Shown: in pieces, positions 9,074-17,210 of the stretch
Position numbering within the stretch: position 1 is the first letter of the stretch
How the letters are laid out: every line of letters begins with the position of its first letter
Origin: CAZFGK01 sp964518635
Lineage (GTDB): Bacteria; Zixibacteria; MSB-5A5; GN15; FEB-12
Assembly (NCBI GenBank): GCA_964518635.1
Contig: CAZFGK010000008.1
Location: 43,620 to 107,619, forward strand
Length of the DNA: 64,000 bases
Reading direction: 5' to 3'
Notes under the pieces: model-generated
Told to the model about the DNA's origin: nothing
Databases searched by the model: none
The model's input: only the letters and a program-made list of their open reading frames with translations
Made by a program: the position numbers and the translations under genes

Positions 9074-9101
9074 AAGATACACTCTCCACGTCAATTTGCA
9101 A
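9074..9101 (-). promoter_or_regulatory. Predicted promoter of the AraC-type gene, leaderless geometry
   Basis: On the minus strand TATCTT (9074-9079) sits 6 bases before the ATG at 9067, with TTGCAA (9096-9101) upstream across a 16-base spacer. The distance leaves no leader for a ribosome binding site. Confidence 0.45.
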
Positions 9102-9133
9102 TGCAGTCCTTGCGGAACCTCCCCCTTTCCTGC

Positions 9134-9139
9134 TAGGAT
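9134..9139 (+). promoter_or_regulatory. -10-like hexamer for the DUF4430 lipoprotein gene, leaderless geometry
   Basis: TAGGAT ends 5 bases before the ATG at 9145, with TTGCGG at 9110-9115 as a weak -35 (18-base spacer). It shares the 77-base divergent region with the AraC-type gene. Confidence 0.4.
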
Positions 9140-9144
9140 ACCGC

Positions 9145-9528
9145 ATGAACAAATACCCCATACAATCAATCCGATCTCTCATCCCCCTGTTTTCGCTGAT
9201 TCTCTTGATTGCTTTCGTGAACATCTCCTGCAGTGGTGATACGAAAACGAGTAAACGTGTCCCGATTGATTCCCGCGACAGTGTGGTGGTGGTGCTGACT
9301 GGTGAAGAGGGGAAGAACGTGCTGGAGTTATTGCAGCGCGGAAACAGAATCGAGTATGAGAGTTCATCGATGGGGGCATTTGTGACTGCGATCAATGACG
9401 TTCGCAATTCTACGACGCATTTCTGGATGTACTCGATCAACGACACTGCGGTACCGATGGCCTCCGATCGGATGATTGTCCGCTCAGGCGACACGATCAG
9501 ATGGAGATTCAGAAAGCAGGGGGAGTAA
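9145..9528 (+). CDS. DUF4430 (transcobalamin C-terminal-like) lipoprotein
   Basis: A 127-residue protein with a lipoprotein signal (NISC, Cys near residue 29) and one DUF4430-like domain: VLELLQRGNRIEY, GAFVTAIN, THFWMYSINDTAVP and a final SGDTIRWRF. DUF4430 resembles the small domain of intrinsic factor/transcobalamin and often accompanies ECF or cobalamin uptake genes, so a surface role in ligand capture is plausible but unproven. An ECF S component lies 3.2 kb away on the other strand. The divergent AraC-type regulator may control it. Confidence 0.75.
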   Translation: MNKYPIQSIRSLIPLFSLILLIAFVNISCSGDTKTSKRVPIDSRDSVVVVLTGEEGKNVLELLQRGNRIEYESSSMGAFVTAINDVRNSTTHFWMYSINDTAVPMASDRMIVRSGDTIRWRFRKQGE

Positions 9529-9547
9529 GGAGAGGAATTGTAGATAG

Positions 9548-9565
9548 GCAGGCCGGGAGGCCTGC
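9548..9565. repeat. Perfect 7-bp hairpin between the DUF4430 gene and kdsA
   Basis: GCAGGCC-GGGA-GGCCTGC forms a GC-rich stem-loop 19 bases after the DUF4430 stop. No T-run follows on the plus strand, so it could be a weak terminator or a REP-like element. Confidence 0.4.
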
Positions 9566-9609
9566 TGCAGCAATACCTCGCAGGGCTTTCCCTCCCTCCT
9601 CTCTCCCCC

Positions 9610-9615
9610 TATCTT
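9610..9615 (+). promoter_or_regulatory. -10-like hexamer for kdsA, leaderless geometry
   Basis: TATCTT ends 8 bases before the kdsA ATG at 9624, with no Shine-Dalgarno sequence between. No convincing -35 element is seen. Confidence 0.35.
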
Positions 9616-9623
9616 CCCACCCC

Positions 9624-10433
9624 ATGTCAGAAACACTTGAACGAATCGGCAGACGTGAATTCTTCCTCATCGCCGGCCCCTGTGTGGTCGAATCGGCGGA
9701 GCTTTGTCTGCGTGTGGCTGATCATTGCCTACAGCTCGCGGCACAGCATAATCTCCCCTATGTCTTCAAGGCCTCCTACACCAAGGCCAATCGCCTCTCG
9801 CATACCTCCTATCATGGTCCGGGACTGCATGAAGGGCTTCGCGTCCTGCAGATGATCAAAGAGAGATTCGCGATTCCGATTTTGACCGATGTGCACGAAA
9901 CAGAGGAAGTCAGCGATGTCGCCGAAGTCGCCGATATCATCCAGATCCCCGCTTTTCTCTGCCGTCAGACTGCACTCGTGGTGGCAGCAGCAAAAACCGG
10001 TCGATGGGTGAATATCAAAAAAGGGCAATTCCTCGCACCGCAGGATATGGCCGCGATTGCATCGAAAGCGCAGAGTGACCGAGTGATGCTCACTGAGCGT
10101 GGCGCGACTTTCGGCTATCGTGATCTGGTTGTCGATTTTCGTTCATTGGCGATCATGCGCGAAACCGGCTATCCGGTGATCTTCGATGTCACCCATTCCT
10201 TGCAGCAACCCGGCGCAGCAGGTGGGGCATCCGGTGGTCAACCGGAGTTTGCCATCCCGATGGCACGCGCGGCGGTCGCGTTCGGAATTGACGGGCTCTT
10301 TGTTGAGACTCATCCGAATCCGAAAGAGGCACTCTCTGATGCCAAATCGATGCTACCGATGTCGTCGATGGGATCACTCCTAGATGACATCATGCGCGTG
10401 CGCGCCGCAGTACAATCGAAAGTGTCAGTGTAA
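9624..10433 (+). CDS. kdsA: 3-deoxy-8-phosphooctulonate synthase (Kdo-8-P synthase)
   Basis: Condenses phosphoenolpyruvate with arabinose-5-phosphate to Kdo-8-phosphate for lipopolysaccharide. From MSETLERIGR it has 269 residues, slightly shorter than E. coli KdsA. Motifs: AGPCVVES near residue 13, FKASYTKANR, DVHETEE, IPAFLCRQT, NIKKGQFLAP, ERGATFGYRDLVVDF, FDVTHSLQQPG and ETHPNP. The Cys of AGPC is the metal ligand of the Aquifex-type metal-dependent class; E. coli-type enzymes have Asn there. A longer frame extends upstream to 9501 but lacks family similarity. kdsC follows 5 bases after the stop, so kdsA-kdsC-kdsD form one operon. Confidence 0.95.
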   Translation: MSETLERIGRREFFLIAGPCVVESAELCLRVADHCLQLAAQHNLPYVFKASYTKANRLSHTSYHGPGLHEGLRVLQMIKERFAIPILTDVHETEEVSDVAEVADIIQIPAFLCRQTALVVAAAKTGRWVNIKKGQFLAPQDMAAIASKAQSDRVMLTERGATFGYRDLVVDFRSLAIMRETGYPVIFDVTHSLQQPGAAGGASGGQPEFAIPMARAAVAFGIDGLFVETHPNPKEALSDAKSMLPMSSMGSLLDDIMRVRAAVQSKVSV

Positions 10434-10438
10434 ATCAG

Positions 10439-10966
10439 ATGTATATCTCCCGGCATGAACTTATTGAACGAATGAAACGAGTAAAACTTTTCGCCGTCGA
10501 TGTTGATGGCGTCCTCACTGATGACGGCATCTACTTCGGACCGGACGGAATGGAATGGAAGAAATTTCATATCTCCGATGGTTTCTTCATGCAGCTTGCA
10601 CAGCGATCCGGTTTGCCGATTGCCATTGTCTCCGGCCGTTATTCGAAAGCGACCGACTCACGCATGGCTGATCTCGGTATTGCACATGTGTTGCAGGGGA
10701 AAAAAGACAAAGTCGCGATGATCGAGCCACTTCTTGCTCAGTTGAATATGTCATTCGCCGATGTCGCCTTTGTCGGAAATGAACTGCTTGATATAAAGCT
10801 CGCAGGAAAAGTTGGATTGCCACTTTGCGTCGGTGATGCCGTTCCTGCACTCAAGAAAGTCTGTGTCTGGGAAACTCAAAAACATGGCGGACACGGCGCG
10901 GTTCGTGAATTGCTCGAAATCTGGTTTGAAGCAGTCGGCAGAGATCCGATGGAGTTTGTCCCATGA
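10439..10966 (+). CDS. kdsC: 3-deoxy-D-manno-octulosonate-8-phosphate phosphatase (HAD family)
   Basis: A HAD-superfamily phosphatase of 175 residues that removes the phosphate from Kdo-8-P. DVDGVLTDDG carries the two catalytic aspartates, SGRYSKATDSRMADLGI is the KdsC-type second motif, and the metal motif reads VGNELLD instead of GDDxxD. The GNExxD variant is also known from related sugar-acid phosphatases. The gene lies between kdsA and kdsD and its last bases overlap the kdsD start (ATGA), so translation is coupled. MKRVKLFAVDVDGV, 11 codons in, is an alternative start. Confidence 0.93.
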   Translation: MYISRHELIERMKRVKLFAVDVDGVLTDDGIYFGPDGMEWKKFHISDGFFMQLAQRSGLPIAIVSGRYSKATDSRMADLGIAHVLQGKKDKVAMIEPLLAQLNMSFADVAFVGNELLDIKLAGKVGLPLCVGDAVPALKKVCVWETQKHGGHGAVRELLEIWFEAVGRDPMEFVP

Positions 10967-11964
10967 GTGAGAATACGAAGAATGACGCGCAGGCGAATAA
11001 AGATGTATGGCGCAGCTACGGGCGGGAAGTCATCGCTACCGAAGCAGCCGCCATTGCTGCACTCGCTGATCGCCTCGATGCACAATTCGATCAGGCAGTC
11101 GAAAGTATTCTGAATTGCTCTGGCCGAGTAGTGGTTACTGGCATCGGAAAATCCGGACTCATCGGCAGAAAGATTTCCGCAACGCTCAATTCGACCGGAG
11201 TCCCCTCCAGTTTTCTGCATCCGGCAGAGGCAGTGCATGGTGATCTCGGCTTGGTACAGTCGAATGATGTGGTCATCGCAATTTCAAAATCGGGTCGCCT
11301 TGATGAACTCGATTCGGTGCTTGCCGCTGCGAAACGTCTTGGCTGTACCGTGATCGCACTTGCTGGCTCACTTCATTCCCCTCTGGCGCAACGCTCCGAT
11401 ATCGTCCTCGATTGTTCCGTCGCGCAGGAGGCCTGCCCGGATATTCAGGTGCCGACCTCATCTTCGACCGCCGCACTTGTGATGGGGGATGCTCTCGCGG
11501 TCGCACTTCTTCGTCATCGTGGATTTACTCCCGATGATTTCGCAGCGCTCCATCCGGCAGGCGCGCTTGGTTTACGTCTCGTGAAAACTGTCGCCGATCT
11601 GCATCACAGTGGTGCGAATCTTCCGATCGCACGCCCCGATACTCTTATGCCCGATCTTCTTGTTGAGATGACCGCCAAACGGCTGGGTTGTGTCTGTGTG
11701 GTCGATGATGCCGGACGTATTGTTGGTATCTTCACCGACGGCGATTTGCGACGAGTGATTGAGAGTGGCAAGAGTCTGCGCGAGAGTCGGGCATCTGAAG
11801 TGATTACGCGTAACTCGAAGACGATCTGGGAAGGGGCACTGGTTGATGTCGCGCTGAATCTGATGGAACGCTATGCAATAACCCAATTGCCGACTGTCGA
11901 CCGGGACAAGAAATTAGTCGGTGTGATTCATCTGCATGATATTCTGAAATCAAAATTGGTGTAG
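10963..11964 (+). CDS. kdsD: Arabinose-5-phosphate isomerase
   Basis: Converts ribulose-5-phosphate to arabinose-5-phosphate, the KdsA substrate. 333 residues: an N-terminal SIS domain (VVTGIGKSGLIGRKISATLNSTG near residues 57-80, then HGDLGLV and ISKSGRLDEL) and two C-terminal CBS domains (from about residue 220; CVCVVDDAGRIVGIFTDGDLRR and ITQLPTVDRDKKLVGVIHLHD). This is the KpsF/GutQ family. Its start overlaps the kdsC stop by 4 bases. The gene completes a compact Kdo-8-P block; kdsB and waaA are not in the window. Confidence 0.95.
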   Translation: MSENTKNDAQANKDVWRSYGREVIATEAAAIAALADRLDAQFDQAVESILNCSGRVVVTGIGKSGLIGRKISATLNSTGVPSSFLHPAEAVHGDLGLVQSNDVVIAISKSGRLDELDSVLAAAKRLGCTVIALAGSLHSPLAQRSDIVLDCSVAQEACPDIQVPTSSSTAALVMGDALAVALLRHRGFTPDDFAALHPAGALGLRLVKTVADLHHSGANLPIARPDTLMPDLLVEMTAKRLGCVCVVDDAGRIVGIFTDGDLRRVIESGKSLRESRASEVITRNSKTIWEGALVDVALNLMERYAITQLPTVDRDKKLVGVIHLHDILKSKLV

Positions 11965-12189
11965 GCATTAGTCTTGTAGCGCGAGTCATCCGCCGCGGCG
12001 GACCGGTCTGCTCCCTATTGTCACCCTGAGCTTGTCGAAGGGTCTTCATCACTTTTGAATAAAGAGGCAGGTCCTCAGAAGGAGACTGCCCTACGGAAAA
12101 GAGAAGATGGCGGGAAGCCCGCCTTCGGCGGGACCTATCCCGCCCTACAAGAATTGGAGCAAGATGGCGGCTTGGAAGCCAAGACCGCC
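11965..12189. repeat. Repeat island after kdsD
   Basis: A gene-free stretch of inverted repeats. It holds a 14-base palindrome TCCGCCGCGGCGGA (11989-12002), a copy of the TCACCCTGAGCTTGTCGAAGG repeat family (12019-12043), and three GC-rich hairpins of a family ending in CCCTACAAG or CCCTACGG (about 12066-12096, 12108-12152 and 12163-12197), for example CCCGCCTTCGGCGGG. No promoter or ORF of note is seen. Confidence 0.7.
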
Positions 12190-12639
12190 CTACAAGATTT
12201 TCAGAAATTTCTTCTTGAATTCCATGACAGCAAAAAATGTGACGAAAGCGATAATCGCCAAAAATCCGATAAATCCCCAAAGCAGCTTATAACCCTCGGA
12301 TTCTGTATACCCACCCGCATTTCGTATGACCACAATTGTCAACACTGCCATGATACTCCAATAGAACAATTCAGTCGCTCCGGGTCGAACCCAGCAGACA
12401 ATAGTCGCACCGAGTGGTCCACCTTCGACATGCCCCTGACAGACCGTTCTCCCGCTACGGGGCAGATTGTATGGCTCACACACCAACTTGAAGTGTTTTT
12501 CACCAAAGTGAATAATGCCAAGAAATTCTCTTCTTCCTTCGACAGTACTCGGCGGAATTTCGGTTTTGAAAAGGATTTCATCGGTGACATGAGTTGAGTC
12601 AGCTATTTTCTGGAGGACTTGATCCGGGGTCCCTTGCAT
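12190..12639 (-). CDS. Small membrane protein of unknown family, paralogue of the 21443 gene
   Basis: A 149-residue protein. The N-terminal ~90 residues are soluble and beta-rich (EFLGIIHFGEKHFKLVCEPY, then SGRTVCQGHVEGGPLGATI), resembling small PH-like bacterial domains. Two hydrophobic segments follow (about 92-110 and 120-142), with a basic C-terminus. It aligns along its length with the protein at 21443-21925 (FKLVCEPY versus FRLVCNPY; SGRTVCQGHVE versus FGRTIYNGRVE). An in-frame stop three codons before the ATG fixes the start. Function unknown. It borders a repeat island, as does its paralogue. Confidence 0.65.
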   Translation of the reverse strand: MQGTPDQVLQKIADSTHVTDEILFKTEIPPSTVEGRREFLGIIHFGEKHFKLVCEPYNLPRSGRTVCQGHVEGGPLGATIVCWVRPGATELFYWSIMAVLTIVVIRNAGGYTESEGYKLLWGFIGFLAIIAFVTFFAVMEFKKKFLKIL

Positions 12640-12739
12640 TGAATCTCAAGTGGCCAGGGGTAGATCATAGATTGATTGGAGTCTCGCAAGGAATGAAGCG
12701 CAAAAGTTCACTATTAACTCTCTCCATCTCGACTCGATC

Positions 12740-13312
12740 TCAACTCTCGGCATCCTGTACAGTTTTCAAAATCCTCCCCATCCCCCACACCACCAGCGGC
12801 ACGACCACCAATTGCACCAGCAATCCCGGCCAGCCGAGAAGCATCGCGCTCGATGTTGATGTAAACCAACTCGACGCGGTATATGGCATCTCGATAAATA
12901 GTGACAACGTCGCCAGTGTCGCGCCGAACATCACGCGCCCTGCAATCCATGCCAGCAGCAATGTAGCGAAGATATTCCACTTGAGTTGATAGTAGCAAAT
13001 CCCCGCAACAAGTCCGTAACAGGCAAGCTCGACCGACATCAGCGGTACGGCATACTCGGGGGGCATGCCGGTCATGGCGTGCGACAATGTCGGCGCAAGT
13101 GCACCGACGATGATTCCCGATAGTGGTCCCGCGAGAAATCCGGCGAGGAGGGCAGGGATGTGCATCGGCAGCCAGACTCGTCCGCCAAGTCCGAATTGAT
13201 GAAATCCAATAGGGAGAGCGATGGCTAGGACGAGCAGTCCGGCGGTGGTGAGTGTCATGCGGGAAATCGTGACTGGGACAGAGAGACGAAGAGCATGTTG
13301 GATAAATGTCAT
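12740..13312 (-). CDS. ECF transporter substrate-binding (S) component
   Basis: A 190-residue integral membrane protein with about six segments. The stretch LPMHIPALLAGFLAGPLSGIIVGALAPTLSHAMTGMPP, followed by MSVELACYGLVAGI, is typical of ECF-family S components (PF12822-like), which bind a vitamin or other micronutrient and share an energising AAT module. No ATPase or T component is in the window, so a shared (group II) module elsewhere is expected. Substrate cannot be told. The ATG at 13312 (MTFIQHALRL) is chosen because the upstream extension is coded by repeat-rich DNA. Confidence 0.8.
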   Translation of the reverse strand: MTFIQHALRLSVPVTISRMTLTTAGLLVLAIALPIGFHQFGLGGRVWLPMHIPALLAGFLAGPLSGIIVGALAPTLSHAMTGMPPEYAVPLMSVELACYGLVAGICYYQLKWNIFATLLLAWIAGRVMFGATLATLSLFIEMPYTASSWFTSTSSAMLLGWPGLLVQLVVVPLVVWGMGRILKTVQDAES

Positions 13313-13657
13313 AGAGAGAATGTGGCGAATAGGGAGGTGGAAAGGCAAGTAGATGAAATGAGGGGGGAAGACCTCGCATTCGAGGAGAAGAAACCCACCC
13401 AGAGGGTGGGGCACCGGGAATCAATTCTTGTAGGGCAGGTCCCGCTTCGGAACCTGCCATTTTTTCAAGCTGGGGAAGAAAAGAGGCCGGTTCGGAAGCC
13501 GGACCGTCCCTACAAGATAAGAGCCGATCTTGTCACCCTGAGCTTGTCGAAGGGCGACTTCTTCGCTTCTCATTCATTGTGGAAGTCATGCTTCGACAGG
13601 CTCAGCATGACAAGAAGGTTTCCACCCCGCCGTCTTCAAATGCCTGTAGGAAACTCT
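13313..13657. repeat. Repeat island between the ECF S component and the YhaM-like gene
   Basis: About 345 bases without a gene. It holds a hairpin CCCACCC-AGA-GGGTGGG (13394-13410), an inverted repeat GGCAGGT...ACCTGCC preceded by CTTGTAG (13428-13458), a GGCCGG..CCCTACAAG element (13486-13517), one copy of the CCCTGAGCTTGTCGAAGGG family (13531-13556), and one of its variant form GTCATGCTTCGACAGGCTCA (from 13586). The repeats may act in mRNA processing or be inert. Confidence 0.7.
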
Positions 13658-14626
13658 CTAACTCCCTGGTGGTTCCTGCGGCTCGGTCGATTCGAAATAC
13701 AGATATCGATCAAGCAGTTTCACAAATTCCGACCAGCCACGATTCGTCGGACGTTGTCTCAAACGATCAATCGCGCCAAGTTTTGCATCCAGTTCATCAC
13801 AGTAGTACAACACGAATGCCTCAGGCATCTGCGGCACCACTGGTGATGCCTGCGCGAGTTCCCCTTGATGAGACAAGAGCATGTGGCGAAGTTTTGTGAG
13901 CAGTGACGGAGGAAAATCAGGAATTTTTGCGGCACGTTCGGTCAGCCATTGATCGGCGATGACAATATGTCCGATCAGGCGACCCTCATCGGTGAAATCA
14001 AGCAGCAGATCATGGGTATAGCTGTCGACTTTGCCGACATCATGCAGTAATCCTCCGAAGATCAGATAATCGAGATTCAGCCAGTCATAGCCGGATGCGG
14101 CACGCTGAGCGAGTTCGGCGACATTGGCGGAATGTTCACTCAGACCACCGAGGTAGGCGTGATGCCAGAGTTTTCCGGCTGGTGCGATAAGAAATTGATC
14201 GAAGAATGCTTCATCCTGCCAGAAAGATTCGACCAGCAGACGAATGTGGCTATTCTCAATCAGCGACGTTGCATGCAGAATTCTGGCTCGCCGTTGTTCT
14301 TTTGTTTGAGGTGAGTGCGGCACGATCTGTTCAATCGTGTATTCTTTCGGTTCTGCTTCACGCAGGCGTGAGATGATCAGCTGCTGTTTGCCGTTGTATT
14401 CGCCGATCTGTCCGCGGACTTTGACCACCATCCCCTCACTCAATATCCGCATGGCGAAATCATCCGGCTCCCACATGACTGCCGGAATACGACCTGAGAA
14501 ATCCCCCAGTTCGACACTCAAGTAGGTCCCGCGGCTGAATTCCCGACGGTCGACCCGTCGCGCCATGAAAAATCGCTCAATCTTTTCGCCGGGCTGGAGG
14601 TCATGTACACGGATATGGTCTGTCAT
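13658..14626 (-). CDS. YhaM-like 3'-5' exoribonuclease (OB-fold plus HD domain)
   Basis: A 322-residue protein. Residues 1-100 form an OB-fold nucleic-acid-binding domain (RGTYLSVELGDFSGRIPAVMW, GMVVKVRGQIGEYNGKQQLIIS). Residues ~150-300 form an HD phosphohydrolase domain (LWHHAYLGGLSEHSANV, GGLLHDVGK, MLLSHQGE). This is the architecture of Firmicutes YhaM, a Mn2+-dependent 3'-5' exoribonuclease. The ATG has no Shine-Dalgarno site but a TAGATT hexamer 5 bases upstream. It is transcribed divergently from the LptF/G-type pair, with 89 bases between. Confidence 0.85.
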   Translation of the reverse strand: MTDHIRVHDLQPGEKIERFFMARRVDRREFSRGTYLSVELGDFSGRIPAVMWEPDDFAMRILSEGMVVKVRGQIGEYNGKQQLIISRLREAEPKEYTIEQIVPHSPQTKEQRRARILHATSLIENSHIRLLVESFWQDEAFFDQFLIAPAGKLWHHAYLGGLSEHSANVAELAQRAASGYDWLNLDYLIFGGLLHDVGKVDSYTHDLLLDFTDEGRLIGHIVIADQWLTERAAKIPDFPPSLLTKLRHMLLSHQGELAQASPVVPQMPEAFVLYYCDELDAKLGAIDRLRQRPTNRGWSEFVKLLDRYLYFESTEPQEPPGS

Positions 14627-14631
14627 ACCCT

Positions 14632-14660
14632 AATCTATCCATCAATGTGCCCGGTCGCAA
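14632..14660 (-). promoter_or_regulatory. Predicted promoter of the YhaM-like gene, leaderless geometry
   Basis: Minus-strand TTGCGA (14655-14660) and TAGATT (14632-14637) are separated by 17 bases, and TAGATT ends 5 bases before the ATG at 14626. This is one of the cleaner leaderless candidates in the window. Confidence 0.5.
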
Positions 14661-14675
14661 TCCCCGCTGTTGAAG

Positions 14676-14704
14676 CTGTCAGATGACCGACTTGGGCGTA
14701 TAAT
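14676..14704 (+). promoter_or_regulatory. Predicted promoter of the LptF/G-type operon
   Basis: CTGTCA (14676-14681), a 17-base spacer and a perfect TATAAT (14699-14704), ending 11 bases before the ATG at 14716. The leader would be only about 4 bases. Confidence 0.55.
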
Positions 14705-14715
14705 AGCTCCACCAG

Positions 14716-16047
14716 ATGAAACTGCTGAACCGTTACATCCTCCGCGAGCATATTGGGCCGTTCCTGTTCGCCTTTTTTGCGATCACTTTTTTGCTGATCA
14801 TCGACTATGTCCCCCGTGCAATCGATCATGTGATCGACAAAAACCTGAGTATCTGGGTGGCGGTTGAGTTGATTGCATTAAATCTCGCCTGGATGCTGGC
14901 ACTGTCGATTCCGATGGCGATGTTGGTGGCGACACTGATGGCGTTCGGTCGGATGTCATCCGATTTTGAGATCATCGCCATGAAAGCGAGTGGGATCAAT
15001 TTTATTCGCGTATTGCTGCCGCTGATGTTACTCGGCACGATTGTCATGGCGGGGATGGTCACATTCAACGACAGAATCTTGCCCGACCTGAACAAACGGG
15101 CACGTGAGCTCTGGGGGGATATTGCCTCGATGCGCCCCACGCTCGTTTTTCGTTCGGGATTATTTGTTACAGAAATCCCCGGCTACCTGATTTTGATTGA
15201 TGAAGTCGATCACGCCACTTCGAGAGTGACCGGGGTGCGTATCACCGATATTGCCAATCCGGAGCGTCCGAGAATCATCGTTGCTGATTCCGGAAATCTT
15301 GCCACCATCGGCGGTGGAGTGTCGACTCAATTCGATCTCTATGACGGAGAAGTTCACACCCTTGATCTGGCGCAGCCGGATAATTATCGAATGGTGAAAT
15401 TTGGACATCAGGTGGTGACTATTACGGGCACCGGTTCGCAACTTGATCGGAGTGATCATGAGTATCGCTCTGATCGTGAGATGACTATCGCGATGCTGGA
15501 AGAGAATGTGGCAACGGCAGAAGAGGGAACTCCGGCAACGATTCAATCGATGAAGGAGGCGGTTGAAAGAAAGTCTCGCTATTGGCTTTCTGACACGCTG
15601 GTCTACAATCTCGCCGATTCTACGACCGATTCGCTGGCATATTTCGCAGTACGCGCCGATGCCACCGCGCTTTTGAAAACAGCGGAGCGCGCCACACAGC
15701 AACTCGCCGCACAAACTCGCACCGCAGATAAATTTCGCGTCGAACTCTACAAAAAGTATGCGATCCCGGCGGCATCGTTGATCTTTCTCATGATCGGTGC
15801 GCCGCTGGGGATTCTCACCCGCCGAGGGGGAATGGGAGTGGCTATCGGAATATCGATACTGGTCTTTATTCTCTATTGGGCATTTCTGATCGGCGGAGAA
15901 GACCTCGCTGATCGAGGGGTCGTGCGACCATTCTGGGCGATGTGGTCGGCGAATGTTTTACTCGGTTCGTTTGGAATCTATCTGATCATCAAAGTACTGA
16001 CTGAACGTCCGGTCTTTGAAATGCTGCGCAGATGGTGGCGAGGATAG
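14716..16047 (+). CDS. lptF: LptF/LptG family lipopolysaccharide export permease, first of pair
   Basis: Inner-membrane half of the LptB2FG exporter that extracts lipopolysaccharide toward the periplasmic bridge. 443 residues, longer than the usual ~360. The N-terminal part (MKLLNRYILREHIGPFLFAFFAITFLLI, then LAWMLALSIPMAMLVATLMAFGRMSSDFEIIAMKASGI) is the canonical YjgP/YjgQ pattern. Then come a periplasmic beta-jellyroll, an extra charged, helix-prone insertion (about residues 250-345) and three C-terminal membrane segments. The F/G naming follows gene order only. The downstream partner starts 4 bases after this stop. Confidence 0.85.
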   Translation: MKLLNRYILREHIGPFLFAFFAITFLLIIDYVPRAIDHVIDKNLSIWVAVELIALNLAWMLALSIPMAMLVATLMAFGRMSSDFEIIAMKASGINFIRVLLPLMLLGTIVMAGMVTFNDRILPDLNKRARELWGDIASMRPTLVFRSGLFVTEIPGYLILIDEVDHATSRVTGVRITDIANPERPRIIVADSGNLATIGGGVSTQFDLYDGEVHTLDLAQPDNYRMVKFGHQVVTITGTGSQLDRSDHEYRSDREMTIAMLEENVATAEEGTPATIQSMKEAVERKSRYWLSDTLVYNLADSTTDSLAYFAVRADATALLKTAERATQQLAAQTRTADKFRVELYKKYAIPAASLIFLMIGAPLGILTRRGGMGVAIGISILVFILYWAFLIGGEDLADRGVVRPFWAMWSANVLLGSFGIYLIIKVLTERPVFEMLRRWWRG

Positions 16048-16051
16048 AGGC

Positions 16052-17140
16052 ATGATCTTCCTTCGTGTCATCGATCGCTATCTGTTGCGCTATTTCTTTT
16101 CATCGATGCTGGTCGTCGTCCTCGCGGCGGGATTGACCATCATCGTTGTCAACATGGTCGACATGCTGCGCTATTTTGTCGAAAAGAATGTCCCGTTTTT
16201 TACGATCATCGAATACTACTTCTATTTCACTGGCTGGATTCTGAAGACATTTTTCCCAATGTTTGTCATGCTCGCCTCATTGTTTTCTGTTTCAATCCTG
16301 GCGCGCAGACATGAGCTGATGGCGATGAAAGCATCGGGACTGTCGCTCTATCGGTTGCTCTTGCCGCTTGCGTTGGTTGTTGGATTGATGTCGGTCGGGC
16401 ATTTTTATTTCAATGAATATATCTATCCCCCAGCAAATACACGGCGACTAGAGATCAAAGAATTTGCGATACAAAACAAGTCACGGCAGGTGTTCTCAAC
16501 CGTGCGGGATATTCGCAGACAGATTTCACCCGGCTATTACTATACGTTGAGTTCGCTCAATACAGTACGCGGTGAAGGGATTGATCTGAAAGTTTACCGA
16601 ACGGATGACAAACGTCTCGTTGAGTTGATCTCTGCGAAGAAAGCGCAGCATGCGGATCATCGATGGACCGCGATTAATGGGGTACATCGAGTCTTTGCAG
16701 GGGCTGATAGTGGACTATTCGAAGAATTCGATTCGTTGCCTCTTCCTGATCTTGTCGATACGCCGGATGAGTTGTCGCGAAAACTCGGCAGACCAGAAGA
16801 TATCTCCCTTGACGATGTGACCGAGCGGATTCGAATGATGAAACGGGCGGGGGAACCGTACTTGCGTGAGGAAGTTGATCTTGCCTTCAAATATGCCTTT
16901 CCAGCGTCATCATTCGTGGTGCTGCTGATATGTGTGCCGTTGGCGTCGAACCCGAGACGAAGCGGGGTGGCGGCGTCGATCGGTATCGGCGCGGTGCTGA
17001 CACTTACATACTTTGTCTGCTTCAAGCTGGCGACAGTGCTCGGATATAACGGCAAACTGGAACCGATTGTCGCGGCCTGGGCAGTGAATGGACTATTTTT
17101 CGTTATCGGCGTGATCGTACTGCTTACAGCCAGGAAGTAG
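16052..17140 (+). CDS. lptG: LptF/LptG family lipopolysaccharide export permease, second of pair
   Basis: A 362-residue YjgP/YjgQ permease. The N-terminus MIFLRVIDRYLLRYFFSS and the LARRHELMAMKASGLSLYRLLLP stretch are typical, with a periplasmic domain between the third and fourth of six membrane segments. It pairs with the preceding permease, so together they can form the heterodimeric FG core; LptB, LptA and LptC are not in the window. The ATG at 16052 follows AGAGG and lies 4 bases after the upstream stop. A convergent hairpin ends the unit. Confidence 0.87.
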   Translation: MIFLRVIDRYLLRYFFSSMLVVVLAAGLTIIVVNMVDMLRYFVEKNVPFFTIIEYYFYFTGWILKTFFPMFVMLASLFSVSILARRHELMAMKASGLSLYRLLLPLALVVGLMSVGHFYFNEYIYPPANTRRLEIKEFAIQNKSRQVFSTVRDIRRQISPGYYYTLSSLNTVRGEGIDLKVYRTDDKRLVELISAKKAQHADHRWTAINGVHRVFAGADSGLFEEFDSLPLPDLVDTPDELSRKLGRPEDISLDDVTERIRMMKRAGEPYLREEVDLAFKYAFPASSFVVLLICVPLASNPRRSGVAASIGIGAVLTLTYFVCFKLATVLGYNGKLEPIVAAWAVNGLFFVIGVIVLLTARK

Positions 17141-17162
17141 ATTTCATTAGCTATCAATAAAA

Positions 17163-17186
17163 AAGAGGCGGAGTGATCCGCCTCTT
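17163..17186. terminator. Bidirectional intrinsic terminator between the lpt pair and ahcY
   Basis: AAGAGGCGGA-GTGA-TCCGCCTCTT is a perfect 10-bp stem with a 4-base loop. On the minus strand it is followed by a T-rich run, making it a strong terminator for ahcY. On the plus strand the tail is weaker but it can also end the lpt transcript. Confidence 0.85.
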
Positions 17187-17210
17187 CGCATTTCATTCGA
17201 GTTGATTCAA

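Noticed and set aside
9548..9565. Strong terminator after the DUF4430 gene
   Set aside because: The stem is perfect but no T-run follows on the plus strand, so it is listed only as a hairpin.
12714..13460. 248-codon minus-strand frame overlapping the ECF S component
   Set aside because: It is rich in Arg, Cys and Ser with no membrane pattern, while the other frame encodes a clear ECF S protein.
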